Source of the DNA: an uncultured Eubacteriales bacterium
GTDB taxonomy: Bacteria > Bacillota > Clostridia > Christensenellales > Aristaeellaceae
Direction: 5' to 3'
DNA: 64,000 nt
NCBI GenBank assembly: GCA_902790495.1
Contig: CADASK010000035.1
Location: forward strand, 1 to 64,000
The notes below the pieces were generated by a model, which saw only the letters and a list, made by a program, of their open reading frames with translations, ran no database searches and was not told where the DNA came from. The position numbers and the translations under genes were made by a program. Positions 16,895 to 24,586 of the stretch are shown in pieces (the first letter of the stretch is position 1; every line of letters starts with the position of its first letter).

Positions 16895-18094
16895 TCACTC
16901 ATCGGCTTCCTCATCCTCCGCTGCAGCGAGGCCCTCCTGCTCCACCGCCTCCAGGCGGCGCTGAATGCTGCGGGTGCGCGTGAAGGCCGTGTCGATGGAC
17001 TCGCTGGCCTGCTGCAGGCGAATCCGCGTCTTCTCCAGAATCTCGCCGAAGCGGCCGAAATCGCCCTTCACCGCGGCCAGCAGCTGCCACACCTCGCCGG
17101 AGCGCTGCTGAATCGCCAGGGTGCGGAAGCCCATCTGCAGGGCGTTGAGCAAAGCCGCCAGGGTGGACGGGCCGGCGATGACGACCCGCTGCTCCCGCTG
17201 GATGGCCTCCACGGTGTCCGTGTCCCGCAGCACCTCGGCGTACAGGCCCTCCACGGGCAGGAACATCACGCCGAAATCCGTGGAGTGGGGCGGGCACACG
17301 TACTTGCCCGCGATGCGCTTGGCTTCCAGGCGGATGCGGGCGCGCAGGGCCTTCCGCGCCTCGTCCACGGCGGGCCGGTCGCCGCGATCCTGGGCCTCCT
17401 GCAGGCGGATGTAATCCTCCTGGGGGAACTTGCTGTCGATGGGCAGCCACACGGGCTTTCCGCCGTCGCCGGGCAGGCGGATGGCGAACTCCACCACCTC
17501 GCTGGAGCCGGGCACCACGGTCACGTTGGCTGCCCACTGGCCCGGCGCAAGCACCTGCTCCAGCAGCGCGCCCAGCTGCACCTCGCCCCAGGTGCCGCGG
17601 GTCTTGACGTTGGTGAGCACCTTCTTCAGGTCGCCCACGCCGGCGGCGAGGGTCTGCATCTCGCCCAGGCCCCGGGTGACCTGCTCCAGGCGCTGGTTGA
17701 CCTGGGCCCAGCTGGCCGAGAGACGCCGGTCGATGGATTCGGTCAGCTTGTCCTCCACGGTGCGGCGCATCTCCCGCAGCTGGCTGTCCTGGTCGCGGCG
17801 CATCTCGATCAGCTGGCTGTTGACGCCCTGGGTCTGGGTCAGCAGCTGCTGGCGCAGGCCCTCGATGGCGGCGCGCTGGCGATCCTCCGAGGCGTGCAGG
17901 GCGTCTCGCGTCAGGGCGGTCTGGGCCTCCTGATGGGCCAGCAGCTCGTCGGCGATCTGGTTCAGCAGCGCCTCCTGCCGCCGGGCGGCCTCCCGGGCTG
18001 CGGCCGCGTCCCTGCGCCTGAGCAGCAGCAGGGCGATGGCCAGCGCCAGGCTGAGAAGGGCCGCCGCCGCGGCGATCCACGATCCTTCGGGCAT
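16895..18094 (-). CDS. rmuC: DNA recombination protein RmuC
   Basis: 399 residues; GGGAGG upstream. RmuC proteins limit inversion between short inverted repeats in E. coli and carry a restriction-endonuclease-like core. An N-terminal membrane helix (4-26) is followed by a long coiled coil (about 30-150). The core has the family landmarks TRGTWGEVQLGALLEQVL, LPIDSKFPQEDYIRLQ, DFGVMFLPVEGLYAEVL, GPSTLAALLNALQMGFRTL and the C-terminal helix. Length is typical. In a genome packed with palindromic repeats its presumed role in restraining inverted-repeat rearrangements is suggestive, but that link is inference. Confidence 0.93.
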   Translation of the reverse strand: MPEGSWIAAAAALLSLALAIALLLLRRRDAAAAREAARRQEALLNQIADELLAHQEAQTALTRDALHASEDRQRAAIEGLRQQLLTQTQGVNSQLIEMRRDQDSQLREMRRTVEDKLTESIDRRLSASWAQVNQRLEQVTRGLGEMQTLAAGVGDLKKVLTNVKTRGTWGEVQLGALLEQVLAPGQWAANVTVVPGSSEVVEFAIRLPGDGGKPVWLPIDSKFPQEDYIRLQEAQDRGDRPAVDEARKALRARIRLEAKRIAGKYVCPPHSTDFGVMFLPVEGLYAEVLRDTDTVEAIQREQRVVIAGPSTLAALLNALQMGFRTLAIQQRSGEVWQLLAAVKGDFGRFGEILEKTRIRLQQASESIDTAFTRTRSIQRRLEAVEQEGLAAAEDEEADE

Positions 18095-18129
18095 GTTGTC
18101 AGCGCCTCCCGTCTTTCTTTTGCCATGTA

Positions 18130-18158
18130 ATTGTAACAGAAAAGGGCGCGCAATTCAA
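18130..18158 (-). promoter_or_regulatory. Promoter for rmuC
   Basis: Minus strand TTGAAT (18158-18153), 17 bases, TACAAT (18135-18130). Confidence 0.65.
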
Positions 18159-18209
18159 TCTCCGCAGGGCCTTCCGGCTGAGGATTCGCCTCATTCTTTT
18201 GAAATACTA

Positions 18210-18238
18210 TTGACAAAGCCGCCACAAATTGTTACAAT
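18210..18238 (+). promoter_or_regulatory. Promoter for the secreted repeat protein
   Basis: TTGACA (18210-18215), 17 bases, TACAAT (18233-18238), divergent from rmuC. Confidence 0.8.
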
Positions 18239-18283
18239 AAGATGAAGGATTTTCGGGGCCTGAGCCCAAAAGGAGAATCTGCC

Positions 18284-19516
18284 ATGAAGAGATGGATGGC
18301 TCTGCTGTGCGCCTGCGTGCTGCTGGTACTGACGGCGACCGCCGCCCTGGCTGAGGAAGAGGCCGTGCGCGAGGATGACACCTATGTGGTGATTCCGAAT
18401 AAACTGGACAAGCTGATCGAGCTCTCCTCCTTCCGCAGGGGCGCCCTGCTGCAGGAGGCGGACACGGACTATTTCAAGACCGGCATCACCAGCCCGGTCA
18501 CGGTCGTGGCCTATTATCACCAGCCCGCCACCAAGGGCAAGGTGACCAGCACGCGGCTGAAGCACCTGGGCAAATATGTGCAGCGCACCAACAAGGAAGG
18601 CAAGCCGCTGTACACGGTCATCGTGCCGATCCGGGACGCGGACGGCAACATTCAGACCGATGAGAACGGCGAAACCATGTGGAAGAACATCCTCACCACG
18701 GAGCAGAACAATCAGCCTTTGCAAGTCAGCAAGACGGATGGTTCCGGCAATCAGATCTACAACGTTCTGGACACTTCAACTCCGGTTACTAAGGATGCCA
18801 AAGGCAATTTAGTGATACCGATGGTTGTAGATCAAGATACGAATAAGAACGTGGAGACAAAAGATGCCGTTAACATGCCCGCTTTCACAGGTGGATTTGG
18901 AAGAACCACGGTGAAGGACGCACAGGGCAATACGATGTACACCATCCGGGACCTGAACGGCGAGACCGTCACCGACAAGAACGGCGACGCGGTGCTCACC
19001 GCCTCCCAGAACAACATCCCCGTGATGATGAACCAGACAGATGAGAACGGCAACGTCCTCTATCAGATCACCAGCGCCACCGGCGGCATCGTGGTGGCGG
19101 ACAGCGCCGGCACCAAGGAGACCACCACCTACGCCACGAACGCCCCCGCGATGAAATACACCGGCAAGCTGGGCGGCAACTGGTACTACTATGTGGAGGA
19201 ATCCTACCCCACGGGCAACATCGCCCTGTGCCGCGCCACCTACAACCTGATGAACAAGCTGGTGAGCTACATCATCATCTACCGCATCAGCACCACCGAG
19301 GAGTACACGATTCAGTACAGCCCCGAGGACAAGCCCCAGAAGGGCTGGTACTGGTGCATCACCGACCAGGGCGAGGAGCGCATCGCCTACGCCAACTCCA
19401 TGAAGACCTGGCGCGATGAGAAGACCGGTCTGCTGACCAACTCCTCGTCGCTGCAGTGGGATCTGCATCCCCTGGGCGGAGGATTCTTCGATAATCCTCC
19501 GAGGAAAAAGAGGTAA
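18284..19516 (+). CDS. Secreted protein with two imperfect internal repeats, function unknown
   Basis: 410 residues from ATG at 18284, where AAAGGAG precedes; an upstream in-frame ATG at 18242 overlaps the transcription start and is unlikely. The signal peptide is residues 1-24 (ends TAALAEE). The middle shows two diverged copies of a D-x-N-G-rich unit: GNIQTDENGETMWKNILTTE with QNNQPLQVSKTDGSGNQIYN, and DLNGETVTDKNGDAVLTASQ with NNIPVMMNQTDENGNVLYQI. The stretch 18715-18905, covering the end of the first unit, is clearly richer in A+T and uses codons unlike the rest of the gene. The C-terminal 120 residues are aromatic-rich (NWYYYVEESYPTG). No family is recognised. Confidence 0.75.
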   Translation: MKRWMALLCACVLLVLTATAALAEEEAVREDDTYVVIPNKLDKLIELSSFRRGALLQEADTDYFKTGITSPVTVVAYYHQPATKGKVTSTRLKHLGKYVQRTNKEGKPLYTVIVPIRDADGNIQTDENGETMWKNILTTEQNNQPLQVSKTDGSGNQIYNVLDTSTPVTKDAKGNLVIPMVVDQDTNKNVETKDAVNMPAFTGGFGRTTVKDAQGNTMYTIRDLNGETVTDKNGDAVLTASQNNIPVMMNQTDENGNVLYQITSATGGIVVADSAGTKETTTYATNAPAMKYTGKLGGNWYYYVEESYPTGNIALCRATYNLMNKLVSYIIIYRISTTEEYTIQYSPEDKPQKGWYWCITDQGEERIAYANSMKTWRDEKTGLLTNSSSLQWDLHPLGGGFFDNPPRKKR

Positions 19517-19566
19517 TTTCTCCGCCAAGAGGTGGGAGATTCCCTCAGCATGAACGGAATACAGAC

Positions 19567-19601
19567 AGGGCTGTCTCGCTGAAAAGCGGGGCAGCCCTTT
19601 T
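19567..19601 (+). terminator. Rho-independent terminator
   Basis: AGGGCTGTCTCGCT/AGCGGGGCAGCCCT stem followed by TTTT, 50 bases after the preceding stop. Confidence 0.8.
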
Positions 19602-19631
19602 CATAGCTGCCAAAGCCAATGCGTTAGGCGC

Positions 19632-19682
19632 GGCACTCTCCGTCAGCGCTTCGCGCTGCCACCTCTCCCAGAGGGAGAGGCA
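19632..19682 (-). repeat. R3 repeat, short-arm subtype
   Basis: CTCTCCGTCAGCGC-TTC-GCGCTGCCACCTCTCCC-AGA-GGGAGAGG in pieces; nearly the same as the copy at 57646. Confidence 0.8.
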
Positions 19683-19733
19683 AGATTTGCCGCCCACAAT
19701 TCCTGAAATAGCTGCCAAAACAAGAGCGGCTGC

Positions 19734-19858
19734 GCGAAGGGTTGGAAGGGGCTCGGAGCGCCCGGAAAACTCCATGTTATGGAGTTTTCAGCGGAGAGCG
19801 GGCGGCAGCCCCGGACCGACCGCAAAGCCCCTGACCCGCGCCCGAGGAGGGAACCCCT
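19734..19858 (+). repeat. R2 repeat whose end supplies the pepF ribosome site
   Basis: Cassette hairpin AAAACTCCAT/ATGGAGTTTT. The usual CCCGCAGGCGCGG end reads CCCGAGGAGGG, giving a ribosome site nine bases before the pepF ATG. Confidence 0.88.
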
Positions 19859-21607
19859 ATGCAGGACAGATGGGATCTCAGCTTTATGTACGAGAGCTTC
19901 GACGACCCGAAGCTGGCGGCCGACATGGCCAGCGTGCCCGGCCTGACCGAGAAGGTGAAGGCGGCTCTGGACGCCGATCTCCCGCCGAAGGAGAAGCTCG
20001 AGGGCCTTCTGGTCGCCTTTGACGACCTGGAGAAGACCCTGCGCCGCATCGGCGAATTCGCCTGGATGACCATGGCCACCGATGCCATGAACGCCCGTGC
20101 GGCCCAGATCGCCGACAAGGTGGACGTGATGGAGAACGAGGCGCGCCTGCTCTCCTCCGCCATGCAGCGCTATATCGGCTCCGTGGAGAACCTGGACGAG
20201 GTGATCGCCTCCTCCGAGAAGCTGACCGAGGTGGCCTTCGCCCTGCGCGAGAGCGCCGACGAGGCGAAGCACACGATCCCCGCCGAGATTGAGCCGTGGA
20301 TCCTGCAGATGAGTCTCTCCGGCGGCTCGGCCTTCTCCCAGCTGCGCGATAAGCTGGATTCCACCCACCTGGTGTCCTTCCGCGGCGAGGAGATCCCGCT
20401 CTCCGCGGCCCGCGCCAAGGCCTACGATCCCGATCCCGCCGTGCGCCGCGAGGCCTACGAGGCGGAGATTGCCTCCTACGCCAAGATGGAGCTGCCCATG
20501 TCCTACTGCCTGAACGCCATCAAGCAAGAAGCCATCACCCTGGCCAAGGCCAAGGGCTTCGACTCCGTGCTGGACATGACCTTGGCCCGCTCCCGCATGG
20601 ACCGCGAGACCCTGGACGCCCTGTGGAAGGCGGTGGGCGAGTACCTGCCGGACTTCCGCCGCTACCTGAAGGCCAAGGCCAAGCTGCTGGGCCACAAGGA
20701 CGGCCTGCCCTTCTACGACCTGTTCGCGCCGGTGGGCCAGTCCTCGACCTACACCATCGAGCAGGCCCACGACAAGCTGCTGCAGGAGATGGGCAAGTTC
20801 ACCCCCGAGATGGCGGAGTTCATGGACAACGCCTTCAAGCAGAGGTGGATCGACGTCTATCCCCGGGCGGGCAAGACCGGCGGCGCCTTCTGCTCCAGCC
20901 TGGCGGAATACGAGCGCTCCCTGGTGATGACGAACTTCCAGGGCAGCTTCTCCGACGTCAGCACCCTGGCGCATGAGCTGGGCCACGCCTGGCACAACCG
21001 CTGCATGAAGGGTCTGCCGGCCGTGATGCGCCACTATCCGATGCCCCTGGCCGAGACCGCGTCCATCTTCAATGAGACGATGCTGAGCTACCAGTGCCTC
21101 GCCTCCTGCAAGCCGGAGGAGGAGCTGTACCTGCTGGAGAACGGCCTGATGGAGGCCACCCAGACCGTGGTGGACATCTACAGCCGCTTCCTCTTCGAGC
21201 AGGAGGTGGTCAACACCCGCCCCGACCACGCCATGACCGTGGACGAGCTGAAGGACGCCATGCTCCGCGCCCAGGACGCCTCCTACGGCGACGGCCTGCA
21301 GGCGGACTGCCGTCATCCCTACATGTGGGCCTGCAAGAGCCACTACTATTCCTCCGGCCTCAACTTCTACAACTTCCCCTACTGCTTCGGCCTGCTCTTC
21401 GGCAAGGGCGTGTTCGCCCAGTGGCTGGAGAAGGGCGCGGACTTCGTGCCGGTGTACAACCAGCTGCTGCGCTCCTGCGGCTCCGGCACCATCGCGGACG
21501 TGGCCGCCAGCGTGGGCATCGATGTGCGCAGCGTCGACTTCTGGCGCTCCAGCCTGGAGGTTGTCCGGAAGGATATCGATCGCTTCTGCGAACTGTGTGA
21601 GAAGTAA
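19859..21607 (+). CDS. pepF: Oligoendopeptidase F (M3 family zinc peptidase)
   Basis: 582 residues. Cytoplasmic zinc metallopeptidase of family M3B that cuts short peptides. HELGH is at 372-376 and the third zinc-ligand helix ETASIFNE about 25 residues later; the C-terminal SHYYSSGLNFYNFPYCFGLLFG block that shapes the substrate cleft is intact. The N-terminal oligopeptidase F domain (about 1-190) is complete, and the length matches the family. Its ribosome site, GAGGAGGG, is formed by a mutated end of the R2 repeat directly upstream. No signal peptide. Confidence 0.95.
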   Translation: MQDRWDLSFMYESFDDPKLAADMASVPGLTEKVKAALDADLPPKEKLEGLLVAFDDLEKTLRRIGEFAWMTMATDAMNARAAQIADKVDVMENEARLLSSAMQRYIGSVENLDEVIASSEKLTEVAFALRESADEAKHTIPAEIEPWILQMSLSGGSAFSQLRDKLDSTHLVSFRGEEIPLSAARAKAYDPDPAVRREAYEAEIASYAKMELPMSYCLNAIKQEAITLAKAKGFDSVLDMTLARSRMDRETLDALWKAVGEYLPDFRRYLKAKAKLLGHKDGLPFYDLFAPVGQSSTYTIEQAHDKLLQEMGKFTPEMAEFMDNAFKQRWIDVYPRAGKTGGAFCSSLAEYERSLVMTNFQGSFSDVSTLAHELGHAWHNRCMKGLPAVMRHYPMPLAETASIFNETMLSYQCLASCKPEEELYLLENGLMEATQTVVDIYSRFLFEQEVVNTRPDHAMTVDELKDAMLRAQDASYGDGLQADCRHPYMWACKSHYYSSGLNFYNFPYCFGLLFGKGVFAQWLEKGADFVPVYNQLLRSCGSGTIADVAASVGIDVRSVDFWRSSLEVVRKDIDRFCELCEK

Positions 21608-21647
21608 TCTCTTTAGATTAAAGTATTGTTGTGTATAAAAGCGACGG

Positions 21648-21780
21648 GCGAAGGGGTGGAGGGGGCTCGGAGCGCCCGGAAAACGCCATGTTATGGCGTT
21701 TTCAGCGGAGAGCGGGCGGCAGCCCCGGACCGACCGCAAAGCCCCCGGGTCGCCGCCCACAGGCGGCGAAATCCCCCTGC
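21648..21780 (+). repeat. R2 repeat ending in a GGCG second stem
   Basis: Cassette hairpin AAAACGCCAT/ATGGCGTTTT. The outer stem arms (GGAGGGGGC and GCCCCCGGG) no longer pair fully, as if the two halves came from different subtypes. Confidence 0.85.
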
Positions 21781-21789
21781 AGATCGCAA

Positions 21790-21888
21790 GGACAACCCCT
21801 CAGTCATCGCTGGCGCGATGACAGCTTCCCTCATAGGGGAGCCAAGCCGTAACGTCCGCAGGCGGCGAAATCTCCTGCCGAGCAGGAA
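21790..21888 (+). repeat. R3-type repeat, uninterrupted (empty) copy
   Basis: CAGTCATCGC-TGG-CGCGATGACAGCTT directly followed by CCCTCATAGGGGAGCC. The locus at 43951-44060 has a 63-base insert at this exact junction (21827/21828). The end at 21860-21888 resembles the R1 tail (CCGCAGGCGGCGAAAT). Confidence 0.75.
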
Positions 21889-21914
21889 CTCACCGTCTTA
21901 GTCCTATCAATCAA

Positions 21915-21962
21915 GAACTGCCGCCCCAGCTCTGCGCCCAAGAGCTGCCAGGCGGCAGTTCC
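21915..21962. terminator. Long hairpin, weak terminator candidate
   Basis: GAACTGCCGCC/GGCGGCAGTTC with an inner AGCTCT/AGAGCT pair. The 3' side has only a weak T-rich tract, so termination is uncertain. Confidence 0.4.
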
Positions 21963-22017
21963 TTATTGTATCACCCGACATATTTCCTATAAAATCCCAG
22001 AATTGACAAACTCAGAC

Positions 22018-22046
22018 TTGACATTCTTTTCTTTTTGTACTATCTT
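22018..22046 (+). promoter_or_regulatory. Promoter for the FadR-type regulator
   Basis: TTGACA (22018-22023), 17 bases, TATCTT (22041-22046) in an A+T-rich patch. Confidence 0.7.
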
Positions 22047-22099
22047 TGTATCCAAAGTGCAAACAGAATGCAGCGATGCACTTACAGGAGGCAATGACC

Positions 22100-22792
22100 G
22101 TGACACGTCAGATTAGTTTTCAGCCGATGATGGAGAGCCGTCCCATCCGTGAGATCGCCTACGAGGTGCTCAAGCACGCGATCGTGACCGGGGACATTCC
22201 GGCCGGCGAACGGATCGTGGAGACGGATTATGCCGACAGGCTGCACATCAGCCGCACCCCGCTGCGGGAAGCCCTGCGCAAGCTGGAGCGCGACGGCCTG
22301 GTGGAATACGTCGTGCGCCGGGGCGTGGTGGTGCGCGCCTTCACCATCGCTGATGTCGAGGAGATTTATACCATCCGCAACGCCCTGGAGATGCTGACCC
22401 TGCCCGCCATCATCCGCAATGCCACCGCCGAGGACATCGCGTCCCTGCGCGAAAAGCTCCACGGCATGGACGAGCTGATGGCCGCCGGGGATATCGAGCA
22501 GCTCAGCCCGCTGACCCGCGCCTTCCACAGCCAGCTGACCGGCCTGTGCGCCCAGAACCGCATCCTGCGGGTGATGGAGAGCCAGGACGAATACATCACG
22601 CGCTTCTCCGCCATGGCGATCCGCGAGGAGAAGCACCTGCAGGAGGCGCACCAGGAGCACTACCGCCTGGTGGATCTGGTGGAGCAGCGCGATTTGCCCG
22701 CCTTCCAGCAGCTGATGCAGAAGCACATCAACGACAGCAAGACCTGCTGTCTGCGCGCCCTCGCCCTGCAGCGGGCACAGCAGAATCTGTGA
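22100..22792 (+). CDS. GntR-family transcriptional regulator, FadR (FCD) subfamily
   Basis: 230 residues with GTG at 22100, eight bases after AGGAGG; the in-frame ATG at 22094 is too close to that site and an earlier one lacks any. Residues 10-75 are the GntR winged helix (EVLKHAIVTGDIPAGERIVE, LHISRTPLREALRKLERDGL). Residues 85-220 are the all-helical FCD ligand domain, with the family's metal/acid-binding positions around D/N and FHSQLTGLC, and two later histidines. These proteins usually repress sugar-acid or organic-acid genes until a ligand binds. The target is not evident; the next gene is a PHP phosphatase. Confidence 0.9.
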   Translation: MTRQISFQPMMESRPIREIAYEVLKHAIVTGDIPAGERIVETDYADRLHISRTPLREALRKLERDGLVEYVVRRGVVVRAFTIADVEEIYTIRNALEMLTLPAIIRNATAEDIASLREKLHGMDELMAAGDIEQLSPLTRAFHSQLTGLCAQNRILRVMESQDEYITRFSAMAIREEKHLQEAHQEHYRLVDLVEQRDLPAFQQLMQKHINDSKTCCLRALALQRAQQNL

Positions 22793-22822
22793 GCGAAGGG
22801 AAAGCCCTTTGCCCGCGCTAAA
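22793..22822 (+). repeat. Truncated R1 remnant
   Basis: GCGAAGGGAAAGCCCTTTGC then CCGCGC: an R1 copy that has lost one arm of stem one and the second hairpin. It abuts the stop codon of the regulator gene. Confidence 0.6.
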
Positions 22823-22830
22823 TACAGGCA

Positions 22831-22900
22831 GCCCGAAGAGTCCAGAGGCGATCGGAAAGCCTCTGGTCGCCGCCCGCAGGCGGCGAAATCCCCCTGCTGC
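22831..22900 (+). repeat. R1 repeat, GGCG subtype (CCGAAGAG variant)
   Basis: First stem CCAGAGGC/GCCTCTGG around GATCGGAAA; second stem CGCCGCC/GGCGGCG. Near-identical copies are at 47571 and 57572. Confidence 0.9.
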
Positions 22901-22940
22901 CCGTGGCAGCATCACCCAATCTATCGCGAGGACAATAGCC

Positions 22941-23741
22941 TTGACCACCAAGCAAAACTTCCACGCTCACACCCCCCGCTGCCAGCACGCGGAGGGCACC
23001 GACGAGAGCTATATCCAATCCGCCATCCGGGGCGGATTTTCCACGCTGGGCATCTCCGACCACACGCCATGGCCCTTCGCCAGCGGCTACGTCAGCCACA
23101 TCCGCATGACCTGCGACCAGCTGCCGGAGTACATCGCTTCCCTGCGCGGCCTGCGCGAAAAGTACCGCGGGCAGATCGACCTGCGCATCGGCGTGGAGGC
23201 CGAGTGGTTCCCGCGCTACAGCGACTGGCTGCCCCGCATGCGCGAGGCCGGCGTGGAGTATTTCATCCTCGGCCAGCACCAGGTGGACACAGAGGAGGAG
23301 AACCCCTACGTGGGCTCGGAGTGGGCGCTGGATGACGACCACGTGCGCCGCTACGCCGATTCCTGCGCGGAGGCCCTGCGCACGAGCTGGTACAGCTATG
23401 TCTGCCATCCGGATCTGTTCATGCGCCACCGGAGGGCGGACAGCTTTGACGCCGCCTGCGAGGCCGCCGCGGACACAATCTGCCAGGCGGCGCTGGAGGC
23501 CGGCGTTCCGCTGGAGTACAACCTGCTCGGCCTGAGCCTGCAGAACGGCGACGGCACGGGCTACCCCAATCCCGCCTTCTGGCGGTACGCGGCCAAGTGG
23601 GGCAACAAGGCCATCCTCGGTGTGGACGCCCACCGGCCCATGGCGCTGGAGGATACCGCCCTGTGGGATCGCGGGGCGGAGGAGCTGAAGGCCCTCGGCT
23701 ACGAGCGCGTGGAGGGGCTGGTCATCCCGGAGCTGGGGTGA
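22941..23741 (+). CDS. PHP-family histidinol-phosphatase
   Basis: 266 residues with TTG at 22941, eight bases after GCGAGGA; there is no ATG near the first conserved residues. PHP phosphoesterases bind three metals through motifs that are all here: NFHAHTPRCQHA at the start, ISDHTPW, GVEAEW, GQHQV, VCHPDLFM and GVDAHRP. The pattern fits the HisK/HisJ type that removes phosphate from histidinol phosphate, but other sugar-phosphate substrates are possible because no his genes are nearby. The open frame upstream runs through an R1 repeat and is not coding. Confidence 0.85.
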   Translation: MTTKQNFHAHTPRCQHAEGTDESYIQSAIRGGFSTLGISDHTPWPFASGYVSHIRMTCDQLPEYIASLRGLREKYRGQIDLRIGVEAEWFPRYSDWLPRMREAGVEYFILGQHQVDTEEENPYVGSEWALDDDHVRRYADSCAEALRTSWYSYVCHPDLFMRHRRADSFDAACEAAADTICQAALEAGVPLEYNLLGLSLQNGDGTGYPNPAFWRYAAKWGNKAILGVDAHRPMALEDTALWDRGAEELKALGYERVEGLVIPELG

Positions 23742-23818
23742 GGCCCTGCGCCAACAGGGTATGGCGGGCGGCGATGCTGCCAGTTTGTGGCAATCGCCGA
23801 AGAAGTCATATTTCACTC

Positions 23819-23847
23819 TTGCAAAATTGCCGGGATTGTGCTATACT
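23819..23847 (+). promoter_or_regulatory. Promoter for tRNA-Val
   Basis: TTGCAA (23819-23824), 17 bases, TATACT (23842-23847), 14 bases before the tRNA. Confidence 0.75.
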
Positions 23848-23860
23848 ATACAAGTCGTGT

Positions 23861-23934
23861 GGGGTTATAGCTCAGTTGGTTAGAGCGTCACGTTGACATC
23901 GTGAAGGTCGATGGTTCGAGCCCATTTAACCCCA
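23861..23934 (+). tRNA. tRNA-Val (GAC)
   Basis: Cloverleaf is complete: acceptor GGGGTTA/TAACCCC, D arm GCTC-GAGC, anticodon stem TCACG/CGTGA with loop TTGACAT (anticodon GAC), T arm GATGG-TTCGAGC-CCATT, discriminator A. CCA is not encoded. It is a single-gene unit with its own promoter and terminator. Confidence 0.95.
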
Positions 23935-23936
23935 CT

Positions 23937-23970
23937 CCCTGAGGACATGAGCCTCAGGGTTTTTGTTTTT
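23937..23970 (+). terminator. Terminator of tRNA-Val
   Basis: CCCTGAGG/CCTCAGGG stem followed by TTTTTGTTTTT. Confidence 0.95.
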
Positions 23971-24000
23971 GTATCTATTATCATATTTGCATTGATAATG

Positions 24001-24131
24001 CAGCAAAGGTTCCGCGCCTGCGGGCGCGGGTCAGGGGCTTTGCGGTCGGTCCGGGGCTGCCGCCCGCTCTCCGCTGAAAACGCCATAACATGGAGTTTTC
24101 CGGGCGCTCCGAGCCCCCTCCAACCCTTCGC
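24001..24131 (-). repeat. R2 repeat, inverted, cassette arms mismatched
   Basis: The cassette hairpin pairs AAAACGCCAT with ATGGAGTTTT, a hybrid of the two common cassette types. First of four repeats packed into 24001-24424. Confidence 0.88.
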
Positions 24132-24184
24132 ATTGCCTCTTTAGGCAGCTATTCGCATAGGCAGCTATGAGTTTTATACGAATG

Positions 24185-24285
24185 CTGGCGCATGGTACCA
24201 AAAGCGTGTGCGGGGGGTCCGGGGGACACACGTCGCAACGTGTCCTCCGGTGTCCTTTGCTACTTTCCCACATGGGAAAGTAGAG
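24185..24285 (-). repeat. R4 repeat
   Basis: Contains CTTTCCCACATGGGAAAG and the inner GGACACACGTCGCAACGTGTCC palindrome region; near-identical to 49789. Confidence 0.85.
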
Positions 24286-24300
24286 CCATCAACTTGCGAC

Positions 24301-24365
24301 AGCAGGGGTTCCGCGCCTGCGGGCGCGGGCAAAGGGCTTTGCGATCGCCCTTTGCAAACCTTCGC
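24301..24365 (-). repeat. R1 repeat, GCGC subtype, first of a tandem pair
   Basis: Minus-strand stem GCAAAGGGC/GCCCTTTGC. Abuts the next copy with no spacer. Confidence 0.9.
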
Positions 24366-24424
24366 GGTTCCGCGCCTGCGGGCGCGGGCAGGGGGCTTTG
24401 CGATCGCCCCCTGCACCCCTTCGC
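24366..24424 (-). repeat. R1 repeat, GCGC subtype, second of a tandem pair
   Basis: Minus-strand stem GCAGGGGGC/GCCCCCTGC. Different arms from its direct neighbour, so not a simple recent duplication. Confidence 0.9.
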
Positions 24425-24460
24425 CGCCGCTCTTAAGTTGAGCTTTCGTATAGGGATAAA

Positions 24461-24511
24461 GCCTTCCCCCTCTGGGGGAAGGTGTCAGCCCGCAGGGCTG
24501 ACGGATGAGGG
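24461..24511 (+). repeat. R3 repeat
   Basis: CCTTCCCCC-TCT-GGGGGAAGG then GTCAGCCC-GCA-GGGCTGAC and GGATGAGG. Confidence 0.85.
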
Positions 24512-24541
24512 TCACCAGCCAAGAACTCCCTCATCCCACAG

Positions 24542-24584
24542 AAAAAAGACCAACCGGACGATTCCCATCCTCCGGCTGGTCTTC
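24542..24584 (-). terminator. Terminator of the moxR-DUF58-spoIID operon
   Basis: Minus strand GACCAGCCGG/CCGGTTGGTC followed by TTTTTT, directly after the SpoIID-type gene. Confidence 0.85.
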
Positions 24585-24586
24585 TG

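Noticed and set aside
22809..22940. Longer N-terminus of the PHP phosphatase
   Set aside because: The extension is a translation of an R1 repeat; the TTG at 22941 has its own ribosome site and sits just before the first conserved metal motif.
24001..24511. CRISPR array
   Set aside because: Repeats are palindromic, of different families, unequal in length and spacing, and no cas genes are present.
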